Source: Mesorhizobium_K marinum
GTDB lineage: Bacteria; Pseudomonadota; Alphaproteobacteria; Rhizobiales; Rhizobiaceae
Length of the DNA: 64,000 bases
Reading direction: 5' to 3' (one strand)
Assembly: GCF_040813715.1 (NCBI RefSeq)
Contig: NZ_JBFOCH010000002.1
Shown here: positions 18,107 to 26,920 of the stretch, piece by piece
How the letters are laid out: each line of letters starts with the position of its first letter
Numbering within the stretch: the first letter of the stretch is position 1
The notes under the pieces: generated by a model
What the model was told of the DNA's origin: nothing
The model's database searches: none
The model's input: only the letters and a program-made list of their open reading frames with translations
Made by a program: the position numbers and the translations under genes

Positions 18107-19057
18107 GTGAGCTCGATTTCGCTGGTTGTCGTGGCTCCGGTATTCGAGGACGGCGCCATCGCGTCCACCTTCTGCCGCGACCTCAGGGAAGCGCTGGGGC
18201 CCGATGTCTACGTCGTGCTGGTTGATGACGGCTCGGTCGAAAGCGAGGTGCATTCCTCGGCGATCTCCGGAGCGGGGTTGCGAGGCGTCGTCATCCACCT
18301 GCGGCGCAATCTCGGGCATCAGAGGGCGATCGCGACCGGTCTGAACTACGCTGCGGACAAGATGCCCGACGCACGCGTCGTCGTCATGGATTCCGACGGC
18401 GAGGACATTCCGGCGACGGCGCCGGCGCTGCTGAGGTCGCTGGCGGACGGCAGCGTCGATGTCGCCGTCGCGGAACGGAAGAACCGGCATGAATCGCTCC
18501 TCTTCAAGGCGTTCTATGCCTTCTACAAGGTGATCTTCACGCTGCTTTGCGGGCGCCGCATCACCTTCGGCAACTTCATGGCGGTCACGCCGGCCGGTGC
18601 GAGGGTTCTGGCCGCGATGCCGGAACTGTGGGTTCATGTCGCCAGCAGCGTACTTTTGTCTCGGCTGCGGGTCGCCTATGCGCCGATCGACCGCGGGCAA
18701 CGCTATGGCGGCCGCAGCAAGATGAACTTTTCGTCCCTGGTCCTGCACGGCGTGCGCGCCCTGATGGTCTTTTCGGAAGACGTTCTCGTCCGGGTCTGCA
18801 TCCTGTGCGCCGCCGTCGCCGCGACGTCGCTGGCGCTGATGGGGCTGGCGGTCGTGCTGAAGGCGATCGGCTTCGCGACGCCCGGGTGGTTCTCGGTCGC
18901 GCTCGGGATTCTGTTGCTCGTCCTCCTGCAGACCGGCACGCTGACGCTGATGACGCTCGTCCTGTCGGGGGTCGCGCGTGTCTCCAGCCTGGCCGCGGTC
19001 GACTATCGCACGCTGATCAGGGAGGTCGACGAGGTCCATGGACAGACCCCGGGCTGA
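18107..19057 (+). CDS. GtrB/DPM1-like polyprenyl-phosphate glycosyltransferase (GT2)
   Basis: GT2 glycosyltransferase of 316 aa. The N-terminal GT-A domain has VVVAPVFEDG, the DDGS motif (VLVDDGSVES) and MDSDGED. The C-terminus carries two long hydrophobic helices (VCILCAAVAATSLALMGLAV and SVALGILLLVLLQTGTLTL). This is the GtrB/DPM1 architecture that loads a sugar onto undecaprenyl phosphate. GTG at 18107 is chosen because GAGAGGG lies nine bases upstream. It overlaps the gtrA-like gene by 20 bases. Confidence 0.85.
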   Translation: MSSISLVVVAPVFEDGAIASTFCRDLREALGPDVYVVLVDDGSVESEVHSSAISGAGLRGVVIHLRRNLGHQRAIATGLNYAADKMPDARVVVMDSDGEDIPATAPALLRSLADGSVDVAVAERKNRHESLLFKAFYAFYKVIFTLLCGRRITFGNFMAVTPAGARVLAAMPELWVHVASSVLLSRLRVAYAPIDRGQRYGGRSKMNFSSLVLHGVRALMVFSEDVLVRVCILCAAVAATSLALMGLAVVLKAIGFATPGWFSVALGILLLVLLQTGTLTLMTLVLSGVARVSSLAAVDYRTLIREVDEVHGQTPG

Positions 19058-19436
19058 CGCGCGGCGGCAGTTCGCGCGGTACCTGGCGAACGGGATCGCC
19101 GCGACCGCTGCGCACTATTCCGTCCTCGTGTTCCTGCTTGAAGTCGTTGGCGTCCCGTCGGCCGGCGCCGCGAACTTCGTTGCGGCCGTCGTCGGGATTA
19201 CCGTCTCTTTCCTCGGCAGCCGCTATTTCGTCTTCGAGGCGGGCGATGGCGACTGGTCGGGGCAGTTGTGGCGGTTCGTGCTCATCTATGCGATGCTGGC
19301 CGTGTTGCACGCTGGCGTGCTTTTTGTCTGGACTGATCGGCTCGGGTACGATTTTCGCATCGGCTTCCTCATCGCAACGGGACTGCAGGTGATGATCAGT
19401 TTCGTCGCCAACCGAACGTTGGTGTTCGCGCCTTGA
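19038..19436 (+). CDS. GtrA-like flippase family protein
   Basis: A 132-aa protein with four membrane helices and the GtrA family motifs (RYLANGIAATAAHYSVLVFL, NFVAAVVGITVSFLGSRYFV, FVANRTLVF). GtrA proteins are thought to flip polyprenyl-phosphate-linked sugars to the periplasm. The stop overlaps the next gene's TTG start (TTGA). Confidence 0.88.
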   Translation: MDRPRADARRQFARYLANGIAATAAHYSVLVFLLEVVGVPSAGAANFVAAVVGITVSFLGSRYFVFEAGDGDWSGQLWRFVLIYAMLAVLHAGVLFVWTDRLGYDFRIGFLIATGLQVMISFVANRTLVFAP

Positions 19437-20029
19437 AGGTCTGGGCGGCGCTCCTCCTGACGCTGCTGTTCCTGGCGCTGATGGCGGCGTTCTACCTGGC
19501 GCATGTCTGGATCTTTCCGGTAACGGTGGTGCTCTACGCGGCCGTTTTCGACGGCGTCGTGGCCGCGGTAGCGACGGCGGCGATCATGCTTGCGCTTCGC
19601 CGGCGCCTTCCGTTCGGCGGCTTCGAGCGGTTGCTGCTCTGCTGCCTGTGGCTGCTGACGGGGTACACGGTGGCGATCTCCGTCCCGACCGTGCTTGACC
19701 GGTCCTTGTCCTTCTACATCCTCGAAAAGATCCAGCAGCGTGGCGGCGGCATTCGCGCCGATCGCCTCGGCGATGTTTTCGTTGGCGAGTACATGCCCGA
19801 GTTTCGTCTCGTCGACGTGAGGCTGACCGAGCAGATCGAGTCCGGAACGGTGACCCTCGACAACGGCTGCGTCCGCTTGACGCCGCGCGGCGAGGCGCTG
19901 GCGAGCTTCAGCCGCTTCTTCCGCACGAATCTCCTGCCGAAGCAAAGGTGGCTGATGGACGAGAAGACCGACGCGCTCGTCGATCCCTTCGCAAACAGCA
20001 GGAAGGGGGTGATGGGATATGAATGTTGA
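19433..20029 (+). CDS. Small membrane protein of unknown function
   Basis: A 198-aa protein with about three N-terminal helices (VWAALLLTLLFLALMAAFYL onward) and a soluble C-terminal part of about 110 residues containing DRLGDVFVGEYMPEFRLVD and a charged tail. The start is TTG and overlaps the gtrA-like stop; the end overlaps the next gene by 11 bases. I do not recognise the family. The coupling places it with the glycan-modification genes, possibly linking the flippase to the periplasmic transferases. Confidence 0.75.
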   Translation: MKVWAALLLTLLFLALMAAFYLAHVWIFPVTVVLYAAVFDGVVAAVATAAIMLALRRRLPFGGFERLLLCCLWLLTGYTVAISVPTVLDRSLSFYILEKIQQRGGGIRADRLGDVFVGEYMPEFRLVDVRLTEQIESGTVTLDNGCVRLTPRGEALASFSRFFRTNLLPKQRWLMDEKTDALVDPFANSRKGVMGYEC

Positions 20030-21683
20030 GCGGCCCGCGCGGCTGGACCGGATAACGGCGCCGGCTGCTGGCTGGTCCATGCACGAGTGGGTGCTGGCGC
20101 CGCTGCTCCTGGCGATCGGCATGTTCGGCAGCGTGCTGCCCGACATGGGCTACTTCAGCATGGTCCCCGGAGACATTGGCGATCCGCGCTTCAACAGCGT
20201 CGTCCTCGAGCATCTTTTTCGCCTGGCGACGGGGCAGCAGAATGCGCTGTGGAGCCCGGACTTCTTCTTCCCGTTCGGCGGCGTGCTTGCGTTCAGCGAC
20301 AATCATCTCGGGTCTGGCGCCGTCTACGTCGCGGCGCGGCTCCTCGGCGCCATGCGCGAGCATGCGTTCGACGTCTGGTACCTGACCGGATTCATCCTGA
20401 ACTTCCTCGCGGCCCTTTATGCGCTGAACCGGTTTGGCCTGTCACCGGCGGCGTCGGCCATCGGCGCATTCCTCTTCACCTTCGCGATTCCCGCTCTGGC
20501 GCAAAACGGCCATGCGCAACTGGTCTACCGCTTTGCGGTCCCTCTGGCCGTACTCGCGCTTTGGCAGTTGTTCACGAGGCGGCGGGCGATGGACGCTGTG
20601 ACGGTGATCGTCTGGACGGTGTGGCAATTCTACTGTTCGATCTATGTCGGCATATTCCTGTTCTACCTGCTGGCTGCGATGACGGCCGTGCTCGTTCGCC
20701 AGGAGCGCAGCGTACCGCTGCGGCCATGGCTCGAGAGCCTTTCGCGCGAGACGGCCGCGACGAAGGCGCTCGGCGCGGCAGTCGGCGTGGCGGCCCTCGC
20801 CGCGCTCGCATATCTAGTCGGCAACTATTTTGCGGTGTCGCGCCTCTACGATCTTGGGCGCGACGTCGAGCAGATCACGCCGATGCTGCCGCGCTGGGCG
20901 AGCTATATCGTGGCTGATGTCAGTCCCTGGCTCGACGGCGTTGCCCGCTCGATCCCCATGCCGGTCCGGCACGAGCACCAGATGTTCGTGGGCTTCGGCG
21001 CGGTCGCGCTGGCGGCGGCCGGCATCCTGGGGGCGTGGCGTCAGCCGGGCTCGAGGATCGGCAAGACCATGATGTGGTCGCTGCTGCTGCTGATGATCGG
21101 CACGCTATGGATCAAGCATTTTTCGTTCTACTACCTGATCGCCTGGCTGCCGGGCATCAACGCCGTGCGCGCCGTCACCCGCATCATCGTCGTCATGCTC
21201 CTGCCGATTTCCGTGCTGGCAGGGCTGGGTGTCGACTATCTGAGGCGGGCCGTCGGCAGGACCGCGATGGCCGATGTCGCGGTCGTCCTGGCCTCGGCTG
21301 CCCTGGTCGTTCTCGAGCCGCTTAACGTCCCGCCGCGCTCCGACCCCATCGCAATGTGGCAGGAAAGGCAGGCCGCGCTGAAGGCGATCCTGCCGACGGA
21401 TCTGCCGCCGGACGCCATCATCTGGGTAAGGACCGGATCGGACGTGCGGGTCGACATGGTGCATGCCGAGCTCGACGCGATGATCCTCGCCCAGGATATC
21501 GGAAGACCGACGCTCAACGGCTATTCCGGCAACCAGCCGCCCGGCAATATCGGCAGCGACAGCTGCGACAGCGTCGAGGACAAGCTGCGCGGCTATGCGG
21601 ACTTCATGGGCGGCATCGATGTCTCCGACTACGTGAAACGCGTGGTGACGCTCGACCTGTCGCCATGCGGGAAAGCTCAGTGA
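20019..21683 (+). CDS. Polytopic GT-C-like membrane protein 1
   Basis: A 554-aa integral membrane protein with about eleven helices. An N-terminal periplasmic loop contains GDIGDPRFNSVVLEH and FFFPFGGVLAFSDNH, a pattern seen in GT-C/YfhO-like proteins where an acidic residue in the first loop binds the lipid-linked sugar. The C-terminal soluble part (about 430-554) contains WVRTGSDVRVDMVHAELDA and a Gly/Asn-rich NGYSGNQPPGN motif. Probable role: transfer of a sugar from the polyprenyl donor made by the upstream GtrB/GtrA pair. Specificity is unknown. Confidence 0.75.
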   Translation: MNVERPARLDRITAPAAGWSMHEWVLAPLLLAIGMFGSVLPDMGYFSMVPGDIGDPRFNSVVLEHLFRLATGQQNALWSPDFFFPFGGVLAFSDNHLGSGAVYVAARLLGAMREHAFDVWYLTGFILNFLAALYALNRFGLSPAASAIGAFLFTFAIPALAQNGHAQLVYRFAVPLAVLALWQLFTRRRAMDAVTVIVWTVWQFYCSIYVGIFLFYLLAAMTAVLVRQERSVPLRPWLESLSRETAATKALGAAVGVAALAALAYLVGNYFAVSRLYDLGRDVEQITPMLPRWASYIVADVSPWLDGVARSIPMPVRHEHQMFVGFGAVALAAAGILGAWRQPGSRIGKTMMWSLLLLMIGTLWIKHFSFYYLIAWLPGINAVRAVTRIIVVMLLPISVLAGLGVDYLRRAVGRTAMADVAVVLASAALVVLEPLNVPPRSDPIAMWQERQAALKAILPTDLPPDAIIWVRTGSDVRVDMVHAELDAMILAQDIGRPTLNGYSGNQPPGNIGSDSCDSVEDKLRGYADFMGGIDVSDYVKRVVTLDLSPCGKAQ

Positions 21684-21720
21684 TGCGGCCCGGATTGTCC
21701 CACCAGCGACGGAATGCCGG

Positions 21721-23247
21721 ATGACCGCCGCAGGATCGCAACGGCCGCAGCTGTTCCAGGTTGCCCTGCTCGCTGTGCTGATCGGGATCACGTTCCAGGG
21801 GGCGCTCCGGTTGCCCGGTGTCAGAGAAGCGCCGCTCGGTTGCGACGACTTCGGCTACCACAGGCAGGCGGCGTTGTTCAGGGAAAACGGACTGCGCGGC
21901 TTCGACACGGGGCTCGAGACGCCGAATTCGCGACGGCTTATCGAGATCGCGAAGGCCACTGGAGAGAAGACGTCTCACTGGTACCAGGCTGTCGCCCCTC
22001 ACTGCCACCACTATCGCGCGGATGTCGACAAGGTGATCCTGCAGTACCCTCCCGGGACCGGCATGCTGATGGCGCCCCTGCCCGAGGATGTAGAGCGAAG
22101 GTGGCTGAGATACGGCTGCCTGTTCGCAGTCGCCGCGGCGTTCGCCTATCTCCTTGCAAGGACAACGCGTCCTGCCGATGGACTGGTCGTTCTCGGCGGT
22201 GCGGGGCTTGTCCTGGCCGCATCTCAGGTCGGGACCGACTCGGCCTATGCCGGCATCGCCCTGTCGGTCGTCTGCGCGTTGCTCCTTGCGCCGGCGCTTG
22301 GGACAGCCGGCACCCTGGCGCCGGCGCTGCTTGGGTTGGCGGCCGGGTTTTCATCGACGATCCGTGTGACCAACCTGCTCATCGTCGCAATCGTCGGCCT
22401 TGTGTTCCTAGTCAGGCTGGTCAGGAGCAGAAGCCGGTCGGACGGCGCCAGCCTGATGGCCTATTCGGCCGGGTCGATGGCAGGCCTCGCGCCGGCAATT
22501 TGGGCAAATTTCGTCAATGCGGGCTCCATCTTCAGGACCACCTACTCGGCCGTCGATGCGACGAAGCCGGAATTCGATCTCGACGACATCTTGCGCGGAA
22601 TAGCGTTCTATTTCGGAGACAATTCGAACGGCCTCGCCCTGACCCTGTCGCTGGTGATCGGCATCGCGACTCTGCTCGCCCATCCTCGATCCGTTGCAAT
22701 GTCGGTTGCGGCATGGGTGATGGCTCTGTCGCTCGCCTATCTCGTCCCAAAGGATGTGCTCGTTCCATACTATCTGCTGTCGGCGGCAGCGTTCCTGACG
22801 ACGGTTTCGGTAGCCGTGTTGATCGGCTTGCCGGAGCCGACCAAGCCTGCGAGGGGATGGACGGCTTGGGCCTTCCCGGCGGCCGTTGCCGTCGCCGCGG
22901 TCGTGGGGCTAATGGCCATCGCGTTCCCGAGCCAGAGACTTGCCATCGATCCGGCCGTCAAGCAGCGATTTGCCGACGATCCGATCGTCTGGGGCGATGT
23001 CTATGGCAGCGCAGTCGTCGCGCGTTACGGCGCCTATTCGGCCAAGATCATGTTTACCTCGCCCGAGATTCAGGACGCTCTCGTCTCCGGACTTGACGAT
23101 GCCGGAATTGAGCAGTTCTTCCTCGTCGACACGGATTCGATGGCGGCGGTCGTCGATCGCGTCCGAACCCGGTGGCTGCTGACGCCGGCGGGCGACGTTT
23201 TCGGAAGACCTCTCTACAGGCTGTCCGGGCGCCTGGCGGCCGGATGA
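21721..23247 (+). CDS. Polytopic GT-C-like membrane protein 2
   Basis: A 508-aa protein with about eleven membrane helices. The first extracytoplasmic loop includes GCDDFGYHRQAALF, with two adjacent aspartates in the position typical of GT-C enzymes, and YPPGTGMLMAPLPED. The C-terminal periplasmic tail is about 90 residues. Same operon as the gtr-like genes, 37 bases after the previous stop. A glycosyltransferase role is inferred from topology and context. Confidence 0.72.
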   Translation: MTAAGSQRPQLFQVALLAVLIGITFQGALRLPGVREAPLGCDDFGYHRQAALFRENGLRGFDTGLETPNSRRLIEIAKATGEKTSHWYQAVAPHCHHYRADVDKVILQYPPGTGMLMAPLPEDVERRWLRYGCLFAVAAAFAYLLARTTRPADGLVVLGGAGLVLAASQVGTDSAYAGIALSVVCALLLAPALGTAGTLAPALLGLAAGFSSTIRVTNLLIVAIVGLVFLVRLVRSRSRSDGASLMAYSAGSMAGLAPAIWANFVNAGSIFRTTYSAVDATKPEFDLDDILRGIAFYFGDNSNGLALTLSLVIGIATLLAHPRSVAMSVAAWVMALSLAYLVPKDVLVPYYLLSAAAFLTTVSVAVLIGLPEPTKPARGWTAWAFPAAVAVAAVVGLMAIAFPSQRLAIDPAVKQRFADDPIVWGDVYGSAVVARYGAYSAKIMFTSPEIQDALVSGLDDAGIEQFFLVDTDSMAAVVDRVRTRWLLTPAGDVFGRPLYRLSGRLAAG

Positions 23248-23378
23248 GCACAGCATTCCCGATCGCGCGTGGCCGTCAGAGAGGAAGCGGTTGCGACGCG
23301 TTCGGCCCCCGGCGGCCCTGCAAAAGGCGAACCGGCTTTCTTCACCCGACCCGGTGAGCTATCGATAGACCGATTGGG

Positions 23379-25139
23379 TTGGTTCGTGGGGCTCTCCTGT
23401 TCCATTTCGGCCTGCTAGCGCTGACAGCCGCCGCGGTGGTTCTGCCGGGCATGCTCGTCGTCGCACTGCTCTCCAGGGGCCGCTCATACGAAGAGATCCT
23501 CTTGCGTGGCCCCGCCGTCGGCTTTGCCGCAGCCGTCTATCTCGCCCTGGTGTCGAGCTACCTGCATCTTGCGCTGTTTTGGGCGGCGTGGCCGCTGCTG
23601 GCGCTTGCGCTCTTCCTGATCGTCTGGCGGATCCCGCCGCGGTTGCCGTGGCCGGCGCGTCTCGACGTCGTCGGTTGTTGGCTGGTCATCGTCATCGCGC
23701 TTGTCCTCGTGACCAGGCTGTTGCCGACGCAATGGCACGTCCTTCCGCCCGGTTGGGATTCCACCTTCCATCTGCTGCTGGCCAAGAAAATACTGACCAC
23801 CCAGGGCATGATCTACGACTGGCTGCCATTCGAGGCGGCCGGCCTGAACTATCCGGTCGGCAGCCATCTGCTGATCGCGGAGTTCTCCCTGGCGACCGGC
23901 CTGCCGCCACACACGGTCTTCAAGTTCCTGGTGCCGCTGTTCGGCGCGATCACCACGGCGCAGATTTTCGTGTTTACGCTGCGCGTCTCCGGGCATCGAG
24001 AACTCGCGCTCTATGCCGCGGCGAGCTATGGGTTGCTCGCCGTCCTCGGCAGCATCGACTACTACCGCTGGGGCGGCCTGCCCAACCTGATCGGCATGAG
24101 CTTCTTCCTGGAATGCCTGATCGTCTCGACGGAACGGCGCCCGGGCATGCGGGACGTTGCCCTGTTCGGGCTGCTGTTCACCGCGATCTTCTTCACCCAC
24201 CATCACGTGATGGTCACGGCCGGGCTGACCTTCGCCGCAATGTTCGTCGTGTGCCTGCTGAGGCGCGAAGAGCATGCAAGGACGAGACTGATCCTGGGTG
24301 GCCTGCTGACCAGCCTGGCGATCGGCTGCTTCTACATCGTGCCCTATGCGCTCAAGGCGACCGGCCTCGGTGACACGTCGATCTTCAGGTTCGAAGAAAC
24401 GTTCATTTCGTTCGACAGCTTTCGTCACGGGCTGGGCCACATCTTTTCATCGCTTGCCGCGCTTGGCCTGGCGACCTGGTTTGCCCTGTGGGGCCTGCGA
24501 CGCCAGGACGTCCGGTTCGACCTCGCGCTCTGGGTGCCGCTGGTCACGATCGCGTCGCTGTTCGTCATCTTCGCCTACGCCGTTCGAGCGATCACCCTGT
24601 CGCTCTACGGAACCGCATACGCCGTCTTCACGCCGTCGCGCTTCCAGACCGACCTCGTGTATTTTCTCGCGGTGTTCGCCGGATACATCGTCTTCGCCGC
24701 GCGGCGGCGCGTGCCGATACCGGTCTCGGCCGGCGTGTCGGTGGCCAGCCTGGCGTTGCTCTACCTCGCCTTTGAAAACCGTGAGCGCTGGAACGTGCTC
24801 TATGAGCCGAACATGCCTTATGAGCGCTACATGGCGTTGGACTGGATCAGCAAGAAAACGCCCCCGAACACGATCGTTTTGAGCAACGATCCGGCTGCCG
24901 CCTACGTCTCCTGGCGGCGCACGCTGAACACGCCGATGCCGATCTCCGAACCCCGGCCGAAGCGCGGCCTGACGAGCAAGGACATCGTCCGTCTTCGAAC
25001 ATCGAAAGATGCATCGGCCGAAGCGCGGACCTGGCAACTCGTAGCGGTGGCGCCGCTTTCGACCGCAGGCCCCGGCGACGAGGTGTTGTGGGCGAATTTC
25101 GAGCGCGAAGCCGTCATCCTGAAGAAGCGCGCGCAATAG
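23379..25139 (+). CDS. Polytopic GT-C-like membrane protein 3
   Basis: A 586-aa protein with about twelve helices, starting at TTG (MVRGALLFHFGLLALTAAAV); the start is uncertain. A periplasmic loop carries PPGWDSTFHLLLAKKI, a D-x-x-FH pattern like those of oligosaccharyl and GT39-type transferases, followed by YPVGSHLLIAEF. The C-terminal soluble part starts near NERWNVLYEPNMPYERYM. Likely a third periplasmic glycosyl- or related transferase. It converges with the minus-strand polysaccharide operon, only 26 bp away, with no obvious terminator between them. Confidence 0.7.
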   Translation: MVRGALLFHFGLLALTAAAVVLPGMLVVALLSRGRSYEEILLRGPAVGFAAAVYLALVSSYLHLALFWAAWPLLALALFLIVWRIPPRLPWPARLDVVGCWLVIVIALVLVTRLLPTQWHVLPPGWDSTFHLLLAKKILTTQGMIYDWLPFEAAGLNYPVGSHLLIAEFSLATGLPPHTVFKFLVPLFGAITTAQIFVFTLRVSGHRELALYAAASYGLLAVLGSIDYYRWGGLPNLIGMSFFLECLIVSTERRPGMRDVALFGLLFTAIFFTHHHVMVTAGLTFAAMFVVCLLRREEHARTRLILGGLLTSLAIGCFYIVPYALKATGLGDTSIFRFEETFISFDSFRHGLGHIFSSLAALGLATWFALWGLRRQDVRFDLALWVPLVTIASLFVIFAYAVRAITLSLYGTAYAVFTPSRFQTDLVYFLAVFAGYIVFAARRRVPIPVSAGVSVASLALLYLAFENRERWNVLYEPNMPYERYMALDWISKKTPPNTIVLSNDPAAAYVSWRRTLNTPMPISEPRPKRGLTSKDIVRLRTSKDASAEARTWQLVAVAPLSTAGPGDEVLWANFEREAVILKKRAQ

Positions 25140-25165
25140 ACGACTGCCAAACTGGAGGAAGCATT

Positions 25166-26692
25166 TCAGGGCGACAGAAGTTCAAAAAATCCGGTTCCCG
25201 ACATCCTGGGCAGGAGGTCGTCGACGCGTTGCGCCTGGCCTGCCAACAGCGCCGACCGCCGAGCCGGGTCGGCCAGCACTGCGGCGAGGTGTTCGGCGAG
25301 ATGGGGAAAGTCCTTCGTGGCGAAGCGCAGTCCCGAACCGCCGAGCGTCTCGGCGACTGCCGGCACGCCGTAGGCAAAGACCGGCAGGCCGTTTCGCATC
25401 GCCTCGAAAAGCGGGAGGCAGAAGCCCTCATCCTCGCTCATCGAGACATAGGCCGAGGCAGACCGGTAGAGGTCGGCGAGTTCGGCCGGACCGACGCTGC
25501 CCAGCCATCGCACCGCCCCCGCAGGCAGGCCGAGCTCCTTTCGCTCGACCCAGTCCAGGTAGTCGCGGTAGGCGCGGTTCGGCGCGCGGCCGACGATCCA
25601 GCATTGGGCCGACGGGCTGGCTTCGCGATAGGCGGCGAACAGCCTGAGCACGTCTTCCACCTTCTTGTGCGGTCGCATCTGCTGGACGCTCAGCAGCGCG
25701 TCTTGCCTGGGAGCGCGATCCTCGTGGCGCGCCGCCGGTCCAGGCGCGATTTGCGGCGGGATGACGCCGATGTCGGGAGCACGTTCAGGTCCGAGCGCGC
25801 GCGCGAGCGTACTGGCCGAGTTGCGGGAGTTGGCGGCGAAGCGATCGAACCCTGCCAGCCGGGGCAGTTCGGCGATCGCCTTCGCGCACACGACGCTGAG
25901 TTCCGGATCGAACACCCTGACGAGGTCGGGATCGGTGATGCCGTGGAAGTAGACGCACTTGCGTGCGCAGTCGGCCGCGAGCAGGGGCTCCAGCAGAGGG
26001 TCGTGCTGCGAGTAGAAGTAAAGCACCTGGTCGGCCGGCCCGATGCGCTCATGCAGCAGGTTCTGCGGCTCGACGATGTCGTTGATCGTGAGGTCGCAGC
26101 TTTCCGCATGCATGCGGACCGGAATGCGGTTCTGCCTCAGCATGCGGTAGAGATCGAGGCACAACTCGCCGACCGCATCGCGCTGGAAGATCGCACGGGA
26201 AACGATGTGGATCGTCTGGCCGGGATCCGGGATGTAGGGAGACGGTGCCAGGCGCGGCGAGGACCAGTCGCGATCGAACGCAGCTCGAAACTCGACCAGG
26301 GCGTCCTCGCCGGGTACGGCGGCGATCCGGTCCAGGGCCAGAATCGCGTTTGTCGTGTTCGAACGGACGACGGCGTTGAGGAGCAGGCGGCGATACTGCG
26401 GCGGAGCCGGATTGAGCCAAAGCTGCGTCGGCGGTTCATTGGCAAGGGTCGCCTCAACCGCGCTTGCGTCGACCCGCAGGCGGATCTCGACTGGCGAAGC
26501 CGCCGCCATGCGAAATTTCCACCAGCCGAGATGCCCTGCCGGATGAACGGGATGGTCGAGATCGTAGACGTCGATGACGATCGAGGCGTCGGCCTGAAGC
26601 GCAGCGTCGCTCACGGTCAGCGTCGTACCGATGGCCTCAGTGCTGGCTACGGCCCTGTGTCCGAAGGCGATGCGAAGGAGTTCGTCCGTCAT
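25166..26692 (-). CDS. GT4 glycosyltransferase with N-terminal extra domain
   Basis: A 508-aa protein. About 150 N-terminal residues form a beta-rich region (HPAGHLGWWKFRMA) of unknown role. The rest is a GT-B GT4 domain with LSVQQMRPHKKVEDVLRLF, WIVGRAPN and the E-x7-E-type motif EGFCLPLFEAM. Mannosyltransferases of O-antigen clusters look like this. It is the last gene of the leftward operon, and its ATG overlaps the stop of the preceding gene (ATGA, seen in the second copy at 26864-26867). Its 5' end is duplicated across the N at 26746. Confidence 0.85.
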   Translation of the reverse strand: MTDELLRIAFGHRAVASTEAIGTTLTVSDAALQADASIVIDVYDLDHPVHPAGHLGWWKFRMAAASPVEIRLRVDASAVEATLANEPPTQLWLNPAPPQYRRLLLNAVVRSNTTNAILALDRIAAVPGEDALVEFRAAFDRDWSSPRLAPSPYIPDPGQTIHIVSRAIFQRDAVGELCLDLYRMLRQNRIPVRMHAESCDLTINDIVEPQNLLHERIGPADQVLYFYSQHDPLLEPLLAADCARKCVYFHGITDPDLVRVFDPELSVVCAKAIAELPRLAGFDRFAANSRNSASTLARALGPERAPDIGVIPPQIAPGPAARHEDRAPRQDALLSVQQMRPHKKVEDVLRLFAAYREASPSAQCWIVGRAPNRAYRDYLDWVERKELGLPAGAVRWLGSVGPAELADLYRSASAYVSMSEDEGFCLPLFEAMRNGLPVFAYGVPAVAETLGGSGLRFATKDFPHLAEHLAAVLADPARRSALLAGQAQRVDDLLPRMSGTGFFELLSP

Positions 26693-26920
26693 GGCCGCGC
26701 ATCCGATGCCGAGCGCAGCCGTTCGACGAACTGCCTGGTCAGTTCNCGATGACGATCGAGGCGTCGGCCTGAAGCGCCGCGTCGCTCACGGCCAGCGTCG
26801 TACCGATGGCCTCGGTGCTGGCGACGGCCCTGTGTCCGAAGGCGATGCGAAGGAGTTCGTCCGTCATGGCCGCGCATCCGATGCCGAGCGCAGCCGTTCG
26901 ACGAACTGCCTGGTCAGTTC
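26572..26920. repeat. Contig-overlap duplication at N 26746
   Basis: Bases 26572-26745 recur at 26747-26920 with four substitutions in about 174 bp. Both copies contain the junction between the two glycosyltransferase genes. Confidence 0.88.

Noticed and set aside
17207..19039. Long minus-strand frame opposite the PLP enzyme and GT2 gene
   Set aside because: Spans two real genes and the intergenic region between them; composition is that of a shadow frame.
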